From contig CM072801.1 of assembly GCA_037013495.1 (NCBI GenBank), positions 33,158,001-33,222,000 on the forward strand: 64,000 nucleotides of DNA. Reading direction: 5' to 3'. Below the pieces are notes generated by a model. That model was given only the letters and a program-made list of their open reading frames with translations, did not search any database and was not told the DNA's origin. The position numbers and the translations under genes are program-made. Below are positions 1 through 11,603 of the stretch, piece after piece. This stretch comes from Hippophae tibetana (taxonomy: Eukaryota; Streptophyta; Magnoliopsida; Rosales; Elaeagnaceae). How positions within the stretch are numbered: position 1 is the stretch's first letter; every line of letters starts with the position of its first letter.

Positions 1-1
1 C

Positions 2-1454
2 AACTTTATACGATCAAAACTTTTGACTATGGTATCGTAAGGACTATTATAATATATCAAATTTAAGCTCTTATCGATTCACACAATTAGTGGTAGCCTC
101 AATAAGGAACTTGAATTATGTACCCAAATCCATCATTTACATCACTTACTTAGGGTTTTAGGTTTTTCTCCCAAATATTTGTTTTACTTAGTTTTCATTT
201 TATTCAATACAACTATAAAGGAGATATTTATGCCGACCATGGGTTCTTTATATATATGTTCAATAAATCTCTATTTTTTGAAAAAAAAAATAGGAGAATA
301 GTAAAAGAAAGAAGCAACTGTTGAAATTTTCAAAAAAAACAAAACATTTGATAAATTCTACTCATAACTTTATACGACTATAACTTTTGACTCGGGTATC
401 GTAATTAAAATTATAATATATCAAATCGAAGCTCTTATCGATTCACATAAATATTTCTGGCCTCACTATGGAACCTAAATGATATACCCAAATTCCATCA
501 TTTACAACACTAACCAAGGGTTTTAGCTTTTTCTCGCAAATTTCTATTTTAATTACTTTCGATTTTATTCAATAGAGCTCTAAAGGAGATATTTGTTACG
601 ACCAAGGTTTCATTATTTATGTTTTCCATAAATCTATATTCTTCGAAAAGGAAAAAGGAGAATAGAAAAATAAAGGAGCAACTGTTGAAATTTTCAATAA
701 AACAAAACATTTAATAAATCGAACTTTCAACTTTATACGACAAAAACTTTTGACTATGGTATCGTAAGGACTATTATAATATATCAAATTTAAGCTCTTA
801 TCGATTCACACAATTAGTGGTAGCCTCAATAAGGAACTTGAATTATGTACCCAAATCCATCATTTACATCACTTACTTAGGGTTTTAGGTTTTTCTCCCA
901 AATTTTTGTTTTACTTAGTTTTCATTTTATTCAATACAACTATAAAGGAGATATTTGTGCCGACCATGGGTTCTTTATATATATGTTCAATAAATCTCTA
1001 TTTTTTGAAAAAAAAATAGGAGAATAGTAAAAGAAAGAAGCAACTGTTGAAATTTTCAAAAAAAACAAAACATTTGATAAATTCTACTCATAACTTTATA
1101 CGACTATAACTTTTGACTCGGGTATCGTAATTAAAATTATAATATATCAAATCGAAGCTCTTATCGATTCACATAAATATTTCTGGCCTCACTATGGAAC
1201 CTAAATGATATACCCAAATTCCATCATTTACAACACTAACCAAGGGTTTTAGCTTTTTCTCGCAAATTTCTATTTTAATTACTTTCGATTTTATTCAATA
1301 GAGCTCTAAAGGAGATATTTGTTACGACCAAGGTTTCATTATTTATGTTTTCCATAAATCTATATTCTTCGAAAAGGAAAAAGGAGAATAGAAAAATAAA
1401 GGAGCAACTGTTGAAATTTTTAATAAAACAAAACATTTAATAAATCGAACTTTC
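2..1454 (+). repeat. Dimers 1-2, near-identical pair with private variants
   Basis: A starts are 2 and 729; B starts are 366 and 1092. The two dimers are almost the same. A has acttacttagggtttt (losing CCTAGG) and caatacaactataaagg. B has taattaaaattataat in place of taacgaaaatt, acataaatatttctgg, caacactaacc, and ttttccataaatc in place of gaggtccataaatc. I did not find the taattaaaatt form elsewhere, so this pair looks like a recent 727-bp duplication at or beyond the left edge. Visible differences are atttatgccg against atttgtgccg near 227-236, and oligo-A length. Confidence 0.93.
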
Positions 1455-4350
1455 AACTTTATACGACAAAAACTTTTGACTATGGTATCGTAAGGACTAT
1501 TATAATATATCAAATTTAAGCTCTTATCGATTCACACAATTAGTGGTAGCCTCAATAAGGAACTTGAATTATGTACCCAAATCCATCATTTACATCACTT
1601 ACCTAGGGTTTTAGTTTTTCTCCCAAATTTCCGTTTTACTTAGTTTTAATTTTATTCAAAAGAACTGTAAAGGAGATATTTGTGCCGACCATGGGTTATT
1701 TATATATGTGTTCAATAAATCTCTATTTTTTGAAAAAAAAAAAGAGAATAGTAAAAGAAAGAAGCAACTGTTGAAATTTAAAAAAAAAACAAAACATTTG
1801 ATAAATTCTACTCATAACTTAATACGACTATAATTTTTGACTCGATTATCGTAACGAAAATTATAATATATCAAATCGAAGCTCTTATCGATTCACACAA
1901 TTATTTCTAGCCTCACTATGGAACCTGAATGATATACCCAAATTCCATCATTTACATCACTAACAAAGGGTTTTAGCTTTTTCTCGCAAATTTCCGCTTT
2001 ACTTACTTTCGATTTTATTCAATAGAGGTCTAAAGGAGATATTTGTTACGACCAAGGTTTCATTATTTATGAGGTCCATAAATCTATATTCTTTGAAATG
2101 GAAGTAGGAGAATAGAAAAAGAAAGGAGCAACTGTTGAAACTTTCAATAAAACAAAACATTTAAGAAATCGAACTTTCAACTTTATACGACCAAAACTTT
2201 TGACTATGGTATGGTAAGGACTATTATAATATATCAAATTTAAGCTCTTATCGATTCACACAATTAGTGGTAGCCTCAATAAGGAACTTGAATTATGTAC
2301 CCAAATCCATCATTTACATCACTTACCAAGGGTTTTAGGTTTTTGTCCCAAATTTCCGTTTTACTTAGTTTTAATTTTATTCAAAAGAACTGTAAAGGAG
2401 ATATTTGTGCCGACCATGGGTTCTTTATATATGTGTTCAATAAATCTCTATTTTTTGAAAAAAAAAAAGAGAATAGTAAAAGAAACAAGCAACTGTTGAA
2501 ATTTAAAAAAAAAAACAAAACATTTGATAAATTCTACTCATAACTTAATACGACTATAATTTTTGACTCGATTATCGTAACGAAAATTATAATATATCAA
2601 ATCGAAGCTCTTATCGATTCACACAATTATTTCTAGCCTCACTATGGAACCTGAATTATATACCCAAATTCCATCATTTACATCACTAACCAAGGGTTTT
2701 AGCTTTTTCTCGCAAATTTCCGTTTTACTTACTTTCGATTTTATTCAATAGAGCTCTAAAGGAGATATTTGTTACGACCAAGGTTTCATTATTTATGAGG
2801 TCCATAAATCTATATTCTTCGAAAACGAAATAGGAGAATAGAAAAAGAAAGGAGCAACTGTTGAAATTTTCAATAAAACAAAACATTTAAGAAATCAAAC
2901 TTTCAACTTTATACGACCAAAACTTTTGACTATGGTATCGTAAGGACTATTATAATATATCAAATTTAAGCTCTTATCGATTCACACAATTAGTGGTAGC
3001 CTCAATAAGGAACTTGAATTATGTACCCAAATCCATCATTTACATCACTTACCAAGGGTTTTAGGTTTTTCTCCCAAATTTCCGTTTTACTTAGTTTTAA
3101 TTTTATTCAAAAGAACTGTAAAGGAGATATTTGTGCCGACCATGGGTTCTTTATATATGTGTTCAATAAATCTCTATTTTTTGAAAAAAAAAGAGAATAG
3201 TAAAAGAAACAAGCAACTGTTGAAATTTAAAAAAAAAACAAAACATTTTATAAATTCTACTCATAACTTAATACGACTATAATTTTTGACTCGATTATCG
3301 TAACGAAAATTATAATGTATCAAATCGAAGCTCTTATCGATTCACACAATTATTTCTAGCCTCACTATGGAACCTGAATTATATACCCAAATTCCATCAT
3401 TTACATCACTAACCAAGGGTTTTAGCTTTTTCTCGCAAATTTCCGTTTTACTTACTTTCGATTTTATTCAATAGAGCTCTAAAGGAGATATTTGTTACGA
3501 CCAAGGTTTCATTATTTATGAGGTCCATAAATCTATATTCTTCGAAAACGAAATAGGAGAATAGAAAAAGAAAGGAGCAACTGTTGAAATTTTCAATAAA
3601 ACAAAACATTTAAGAAATCAAACTTTCAACTTTATACGACCAAAACTTTTGACTATGGTATCGTAAGGACTATTATAATATATCAAATTTAAGCTCTTAT
3701 CGATTCACACAATTAGTGGTAGCCTCAATAAGGAACTTGAATTATGTACCCAAATCCATCATTTACATCACTTACCAAGGGTTTTAGGTTTTTCTCCCAA
3801 ATTTCCGTTTTACTTAGTTTTAATTTTATTCAAAAGAACTGTAAAGGAGATATTTGTGCCGACCATGGGTTCTTTATATATGTGTTCAATAAATCTCTAT
3901 TTTTTGAAAAAAAAAGAGAATAGTAAAAGAAACAAGCAACTGTTGAAATTTAAAAAAAAAACAAAACATTTTATAAATTCTACTCATAACTTAATACGAC
4001 TATAATTTTTGACTCGATTATCGTAACGAAAATTATAATGTATCAAATCGAAGCTCTTATCGATTCACACAATTATTTCTAGCCTCACTATGGAACCTGA
4101 ATTATATACCCAAATTCCATCATTTACATCACTAACCAAGGGTTTTAGCTTTTTCTCGCAAATTTCCGTTTTACTTACTTTCGATTTTATTCAATAGAGC
4201 TCTAAAGGAGATATTTGTTACGACCAAGGTTTCATTATTTATGAGGTCCATAAATCTATATTCTTCGAAAACGAAATAGGAGAATAGAAAAAGAAAGGAG
4301 CAACTGTTGAAATTTTCAATAAAACAAAACATTTAAGAAATCGAACTTTC
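1455..4350 (+). repeat. Dimers 3-6, ccaaggg-type A and aacttaatacgact-type B
   Basis: A starts are 1455, 2179, 2905 and 3628; B starts are 1816, 2542, 3265 and 3988. B units here read aacttaatacgactataat rather than aactttatacgactataac. A units at 2179, 2905 and 3628 carry cttaccaaggg (near 2325, 3051 and 3774) in place of cttacctaggg. Dimers 5 and 6 (2905-3627 and 3628-4350) are near-identical, sharing ttttataaattc, tataatgtatc and shortened oligo-A, and both are 723 bp. This points to a recent single-dimer duplication. Confidence 0.92.
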
Positions 4351-7250
4351 AACTTTATACGACCAAAACTTTTGACTATGGTATCGTAAGGACTATTATA
4401 ATATATCAAATTTAAGCTCTTATCGATTCACACAATTAGTGGTAGCCTCAATAAGGAACTTGAATTATGTACCCAAATCCATCATTTACATCACTTACCT
4501 AGGGTTTTAGGTTTTTCTCAAAAATTTCCGTTTTACTTAGTTTTAATTTTATTCAAAAGAACTGTAAAGGAGATATTTGTACCGCCATGGGGTCTTTATA
4601 TATGTGTTCAGTAAATCTCTATTTTTTGAAAAAAAAAAATAGGAGAATAGTAAAAGAAACAAGCAACTGTTGAAATTTAAAAAAAAACAAAACATTTGAT
4701 AAATTCTACTCATAACTTTATACGACTATAACTTTTGACTCCATTATCGTAACGAAAATTATAATATATCAAATCGAAGCTCTTATCGATTCACACAATT
4801 ATTTCTAGCCTCACTATGAAACCTGAATTATATACCCAAATTCCATCATTTACATAACTAACCAAGGGTTTTAGCTTTTTCTCGCAAATTTCCGTTTTAC
4901 TTACTTTCGATTTTATTCAATAGAGCTCTAAAGGAGATATTTGTTACGACCAAGGTTTCATTATTTATGAGGTCCATAAATCTATATTCTTCGAAAAGGA
5001 AATAGGAGAATAGAAAAAGAAAGGAGCAACTGTTGAAATTTTCAATAAAACAAAACATTTAAGAAATCGAACTTTCAACTTTATACGACCAAAACTTTTG
5101 ACTATGGTATCGTAAGGACTATTATAATATATCAAATTTAAGCTCTTATCGATTCACACAATTAGTGGTAGCCTCAATAAGGAACTTGAATTATGTACCC
5201 AAATCCATCATTTACATCACTTACCTAGGGTTTTAGGTTTTTCTCAAAAATTTCCGTTTTACTTAGTTTTAATTTTATTCAAAAGAACTGTAAAGGAGAT
5301 ATTTGTGCCGCCATGGGGTCTTTATATATGTGTTCAGTAAATCTCTATTTTTTGAAAAAAAAAATAGGAGAATAGTAAAAGAAACAAGCAACTGTTGAAA
5401 TTTAAAAAAAAACAAAACATTTGATAAATTCTACTCATAACTTTATACGACTATAACTTTTGACTCCATTATCGTAACGAAAATTATAATATATCAAATC
5501 GAAGCTCTTATCGATTCACACAATTATTTCTAGCCTCACTATGAAACCTGAATTATATACCCAAATTCCATCATTTACATCACTAACCAAGGGTTTTAGC
5601 TTTTTCTCGCAAATTTCCGTTTTACTTACTTTCGATTTTATTCAATAGAGCTCTAAAGGAGATATTTGTTACGACCAAGGTTTCATTATTTATGAGGTCC
5701 ATAAATCTATATTCTTCGAAAAGGAAATAGGAGAATAGAAAAAGAAAGGAGCAACTGTTGAAATTTTCAATAAAACAAAACATTTAAGAAATCGAACTTT
5801 CAACTTTATACGACCAAAACTTTTGACTATGGTATCGTAAGGACTATTATAATATATCAAATTTAAGCTCTTATCGATTCACACAATTAGTGGTAGCCTC
5901 AATAAGGATCTTGAATTATGTACCCAAATCCATCATTTACATCACTTACCTAGGGTTTTAGTTTTTCTCCCAAATTTCCGTTTTACTTAGTTTTAATTTT
6001 ATTCAATAGAACTGTAAAGGAGATATTTGTGCCGACCATGGGTTCTTTATATATGTGTTCAATAAATCTCTATTTTTTGAAAAAAAAAAGAGAATAGTAA
6101 AAGAAACAAGCAACTGTTGAAATTTAAAAAAAAAACAAAACATTTGATAAATTCTACTCATAACTTAATACGACTATAATTTTTGACTCGATTATCGTAA
6201 CGAAAATTATAATATATCAAATCGAAGCTCTTATCGATTCACACAATTATTTCTAGCCTCACTATGGAACCTGAATTATATACCCAAATTCCATCATTTA
6301 CATCACTAACCAAGGGTTTTAGCTTTTTCTCGCAAATTTCCGTTTTACTTACTTTCGATTTTATTCAATAGAGCTCTAAAGGAGATATTTGTTACGACCA
6401 AGGTTTCATTATTTATGAGGTCCATAAATCTATATTCTTCGAAAAGGAAATAGGAGAATAGAAAAAGAAAGGAGCAACTGTTGAAATTTTCAATAAAACA
6501 AAACATTTAAGAAATCGAACTTTCAACTTTATACGACCAAAACGTTTGACTATGGTATCGTAAGGACTATTATAATATATCAAATTTAAGCTCTTATCGA
6601 TTCACACAATTAGTGGTAGCCTCAATAAGGAACTTGAATTATGTACCCAAATCCATCATTTACATCACTTACCTAGGGTTTTAGGTTTTTCTCAAAAATT
6701 TCCGTTTTACTTAGTTTTAATTTTATTCAAAAGAACTGTAAATGAGATATTTGTGCCGCCATGGGGTCTTTATATATGTGTTCAGTAAATCTCTATTTTT
6801 TGAAAAAAAAAAATAGGAGAATAGTAAAAGAAACAAGCAACTGTTGAAATTAAAAAAAAAACAAAACATTTGATAAATTCTACTCATAACTTTATACGAC
6901 TATAACTTTTGACTCCATTATCGTAACGAAAATTATAATATATCAAATCGAAGCTCTTATCGATTCACACAATTATTTCTAGCCTCACTATGAAACCTGA
7001 ATTATATACCCAAATTCCATCATTTACATCACTAACCAAGGGTTTTAGCTTTTTCTCGCAAATTTCCGTTTTACTTACTTTCGATTTTATTCAATAGAGC
7101 TCTAAAGGAGATATTTGTTACGACCAAGGTTTCATTATTTATGAGGTCCATAAATCTATATTCTTCGAAAAGGAAATAGGAGAATAGAAAAAGAAAGGAG
7201 CAACTGTTGAAATTTTCAATAAAACAAAACATTTAAGAAATCGAACTTTC
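4351..7250 (+). repeat. Dimers 7-10, gccgccatgggg-type A units
   Basis: A starts are 4351, 5077, 5802 and 6525; B starts are 4714, 5439, 6162 and 6888. Dimers 7, 8 and 10 have ctcaaaaatttccg, (gt/gtg)ccgccatggggtc and ttcagtaaatc in A, with gactccattatcg in B. Dimer 9 is of another kind, with aataaggatcttg and aacttaatacgact. Dimer 8 resembles 10, and A9 resembles A11 (both with aataaggatcttg), at an offset of about 1,449 bp. This indicates a two-dimer duplication. Confidence 0.9.
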
Positions 7251-10154
7251 AACTTTATACGACCAAAACTTTTGACTATGGTATCGTAAGGACTATTATA
7301 ATATATCAAATTTAAGCTCTTATCGATTCACACAATTAGTGGTAGCCTCAATAAGGATCTTGAATTATGTACCCAAATCCATCATTTACATCACTTACCT
7401 AGGGTTTTAGTTTTTCTCCCAAATTTCCGTTTTACTTAGTTTTAATTTTATTCAATAGAACTGTAAAGGAGATATTTGTGCCGACCATGGGTTCTTTATA
7501 TATGTGTTCAATAAATCTCTATTTTTCGAAAAAAAAATAGGAGAATAGTAAAAGAAAGGAGCAACTGTTGAAATTTGAAAAAAAAACAAAACATTTAATA
7601 AATTCTACTTTTAACTTTATACGACTATTACTTTTGACTCGGGTATCGTAACGAAAATTATAATATATCAAATCGAAGCTCTTATCGATTCACACAATTA
7701 TTTCTGGCCTCACTATGGAACCTGAATGATATACCCAAATTCCATAATTTACATCACTAACCAAGGGTTTTAGCTTTTTCTCGCAAATTTCCGCTTTACT
7801 TACTTTCGATTTTATTCAATAGAGGTCTAAAGGAGATATTTGTTACGTCCAAGGTTTCATTATTTATGAGGTCCATAAATCTATATTCTTTGAAATGGAA
7901 GTAGGAGAATAGAAAAAGAAAGGAGCAACTGTTGAAATTTTCAATAAAACAAAACATTTAAGAAATCGAACTTTCAACTTTATACGACCAAAACTTTTGA
8001 CTATGGTATCGTAAGGACTATTATAATATATCAAATTTAAGCTCTTATCGATTCACACAATTAGTGGTAGCCTCAATAAGGAACTTGAATTATGTACCCA
8101 AATCCATCATTTACATCACTTACCTAGGGTTTTAGGTTTTTCTCCCAAATTTCCGTTTTACTTAGTTTTAATTTTATTCAAAAGAACTGTAAAGGAGATA
8201 TTTGTGCCGACCATGGGTTCTTTATATATGTGTTCAATAAATCTCTATTTTTTGAAAAAAAAAGGAGAATAGTAAAAGAAAGAAGCAACTGTTGAAATTT
8301 AAAAAAAAAACAAAACATTTGATAAATTCTACTTTTAACTTTATACGACTATAACTTTTGACTCGGGTATCGTAACGAAAATTATAATATATCAAATCGA
8401 AGCTCTTATCGATTCACACAATTATTTCTGTCCTCACTATGGAACCTGAATTATATACCCAAATTCCATCATTTACATTACTAACCAAGGGTTTTAGCTT
8501 TTTCTCGCAAATTTCCGTTTTACTTACTTTCGATTTTATTCAATAGAGCTCTAAAGGAGATATTTGTTACGACCAAGGTTTCATTATTTATGAGGTCCAT
8601 AAATCTATATTCTTCGAAAAGGAAATAGGAAAATAGAAAAAGAAAGGAGCAACTGTTGAAATTTTCAATAAAACAAAACATTTAAGAAATCGAACTTTCA
8701 ACTTTATACGACCAAAACTTTTGACTATGGTATCGTAAGGACTATTATAATATATCAAATTTAAGCTCTTATCGATTCACACAATTAGTGGTAGCCTCAA
8801 TAAGGAACTTGAATTATGTACCCAAATCCATCATTTACATCACTTACCTAGGGTTTTAGGTTTTTCTCCCAAATTTTTGTTTTACTTAGTTTTCATTTTA
8901 TTCAATAGAACTATAAAGGAGATATTTGTGCCGACCATGGGTTCTTTATAAATATGTTCAATATATCTCTATTTTTTGAAAAAAAAAATAGGAGAATAGT
9001 AAAAGAAAGAAGCAACTGTTGAAATTTTCAAAAAAAAACAAAACATTTGATAAATTCTACTCATAACTTTATACGACTATAACTTTTGACTCGGGTATCG
9101 TAACGAAAATTATAATATATCAAATCGAAGCTCTTATCGATTCACATAAATATTTCTGGCCACACTATGGAACCTAAATGATATACCCAAATTCCATCAT
9201 TTACATCACTAACCAAGGGTTTTAGCTTTTTCTCGCAAATTTCTGTTTTAATTACTTTCGATTTTATTCAATAGAGCTCTAAAGGAGATATTTGTTACGA
9301 CCAAGGTTTCATTATTAATGTTTTCCATAAATCTATATTCTTCGAAAAGGAAAGAGGAGAATAGAAAAATAAAGGAGCAACTGTTGAAATTTTCAATAAA
9401 ACAAAACATTTAATAAATCGAACTTTCAACTTTATACGACAAAAACTTTTGACTATGGTATCGTAAGGACTATTATAATATATCAAATTTAAGCTCTTAT
9501 CGATTCACACAATTAGTGGTAGCCTCAATAAGTAACTTGAATTATGTACCCAAATCCATCATTTACATCACTTACCTAGGGTTTTAGTTTTTCTTCCAAA
9601 TTTTCCGTTTTACTTAGTTTTAATTTTATTCAATAGAACTATAAAGGAGATATTTGTGCCGACCATGGGTTCCTTATATATGTGTTCAATAAATCTCTAT
9701 TTTTCGAAAAAAAAATAGGAGAATAGTAAAAGAAAGGAGCAACTGTTGAAATTTGAAAAAAAAAACAGAACATTTAATAAATTCTACTTTTAACTTTATA
9801 CGGCTATAACTTTTGACTCGGGTATCGTAACGAAAATTATAAAATATCAAATCGAAGCTCTTATCGATTCACACAATTATTTCTAGCCTCACTATGGAAC
9901 CTGAATGATATACCCAAATTCCATCATTTACATCACTAACCAAGGGTTTTAGCTTTTTCTCGCAAATTTCCGCTTTACTTACTTTCGATTTTATTCAATA
10001 GAGGTCTAAAGGAGATATTTGTTACGACCAAGGTTTCATTATTTATGAGGTCCATAAATCTATATTCTTTGAAATGGAAGTAGGAGAATAGAAAAAGAAA
10101 GGAGCAACTGTTGAAACTTTCAATAAAACAAAACATTTAAGAAATCGAACTTTC
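7251..10154 (+). repeat. Dimers 11-14, first copy of a recurrent module
   Basis: A starts are 7251, 7976, 8700 and 9428; B starts are 7613, 8337, 9065 and 9792. Marker variants in order are B with ccataatttac and acgtccaagg; B with tttctgtcctc; A with tttataaatatgttcaatat; B with acataaatatttctgg and attaatgttttcc; A with aataagtaacttg and gggttccttat; and B with cggctataac and taaaatatc. The same ordered markers recur around 11.85-14.1 kb and 17.8-20.0 kb, and partly around 29.6-31.6 kb and 33.2-35.2 kb. Confidence 0.9.
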
Positions 10155-11603
10155 AACTTTATACGACCAAAACTTTTGACTATGGTATGGTAAGGACTAT
10201 TATAATATATCAAATTTAAGCTCTTATCGATTCACACAATTAGTGGTAGCCTCAATAAGGAACTTGAATTATGTACCCAAATCCATCATTTACATCACTT
10301 ACCAAGGGTTTTAGGTTTTTCTCCCAAATTTCCGTTTTACTTAGTTTTAATTTTATTCAAAGGAACTGTAAAGGAGATATTTGTGCCGACCATGGGTTCT
10401 TTATATATGTGTTCAATAAATCTCTATTTTTTGAAAAAAAAAAAGAGAATAGTAAAAGAAAGAAGCAACTGTTGAAATTTAAAAAAAAAACAAAACCTTT
10501 GATAAATTCTACTCATAACTTAATACGACTATAATTTTTGACTCGATTATCGTAACGAAAATTATAATATATCAAATCGAAGCTCTTATCGATTCACACA
10601 ATTATTTCTAGCCTCACTATGGAACCTGAATGATATACCCAAATTCCATCATTTACATCACTAACCAAGGGTTTTAGCTTTTTCTCGCAAATTTCCGCTT
10701 TACTTACTTTCGATTTTATTCAATAGAGGTCTAAAGGAGATATTTGTTACGACCAAGGTTTCATTATTTATGAGGTCCATAAATCTATATTCTTTGAAAT
10801 GGAAGTAGGAGAATAGAAAAAGAAAGGAGCAACTGTTGAAACTTTCAATAAAACAAAACATTTAAGAAATCGAACTTTCAACTTTATACGACCAAAACTT
10901 TTGACTATGGTATGGTAAGGACTATTATAATATATCAAATTTAAGCTCTTATCGATTCACACAATTAGTGGTAGCCTCAATAAGGAACTTGAATTATGTA
11001 CCCAAATCCATCATTTACATCACTTACCAAGGGTTTTAGGTTTTTCTCCCAAATTTCCGTTTTACTTAGTTTTAATTTTATTCAAAAGAACTGTAAAGGA
11101 GATATTTGTGCCGACCATGGGTTCTTTATATATGTGTTCAATAAATCTCTATTTTTTGAAAAAAAAAAGAGAATAGTAAAAGAAACAAGCAACTGTTGAA
11201 ATTTAAAAAAAAAACAAAACATTTGATAAATTCTACTCATAACTTAATACGACTATAATTTTTGACTCGATTATCGTAACGAAAATTATAATATATCAAA
11301 TCGAAGCTCTTATCGATTCACACAATTATTTCTAGCCTCACTATGGAACCTGAATTATATACCCAAATTCCATCATTTACATCACTAACCAAGGGTTTTA
11401 GCTTTTTCTCGCAAATTTCCGTTTTACTTACTTTCGATTTTATTCAATAGAGCTCTAAAGGAGATATTTGTTACGACCAAGGTTTCATTATTTATGAGGT
11501 CCATAAATCTATATTCTTTGAAAAGGAAATATTAGAATAGAAAAAGAATGGAGCAACTGTTGAAATTTTCAATAAAACAAAACATTTAAGAAATCGAACT
11601 TTC
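10155..11603 (+). repeat. Dimers 15-16, ccaaggg-type pair
   Basis: A starts are 10155 and 10880; B starts are 10517 and 11241. Both A units carry cttaccaaggg (10301 and 11026) and are preceded by tatggtatggtaagg instead of tatggtatcgtaagg. B units are of the aacttaatacgact type. The pair is repeated at 20315-21762 at an offset of about 10,159 bp (14 dimers). B16 carries tttgaaaaggaaatattag, a form otherwise seen in the right part of the window (44.9, 47.8, 50.7, 55.4, 58.3 and 62.7 kb). Confidence 0.9.

Noticed and set aside
2..728. Internal sub-repeat of about 180 bp within a monomer
   Set aside because: Halves of A and of B do not resemble each other by eye beyond short purine words such as aaaggag and aggaga, so the monomer is taken as the basic unit.
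1817..1835. T7-promoter-like taatacgact in the aacttaatacgactataat B variants
   Set aside because: Only the first ten bases match; the following part of the phage promoter is absent. It arises from one T-to-A change in the ordinary B start and is confined to related copies.
2295..2543. Plus-strand open frame of 82 codons starting MYPNPSF, and its relatives at about 10271, 10996, 20431, 21155, 23330, 24782 and 25509
   Set aside because: It lies wholly inside A plus the poly-A region of the repeat. It exists only where one base change removes a TAG, its length is set by variable oligo-A runs, and most A units have the stop. It has no domain and no codon bias apart from the repeat's own composition.
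9295..9486. Minus-strand open frames of 63-79 codons read as MIYYN..., about 30 copies
   Set aside because: The first codon is TTG, not ATG (reverse complement of caa in atatcaaat). They span the monomer boundary, change frame with A-run length, and are Phe/Ile/Lys-rich as any AT-rich frame would be. They recur only because the satellite recurs.
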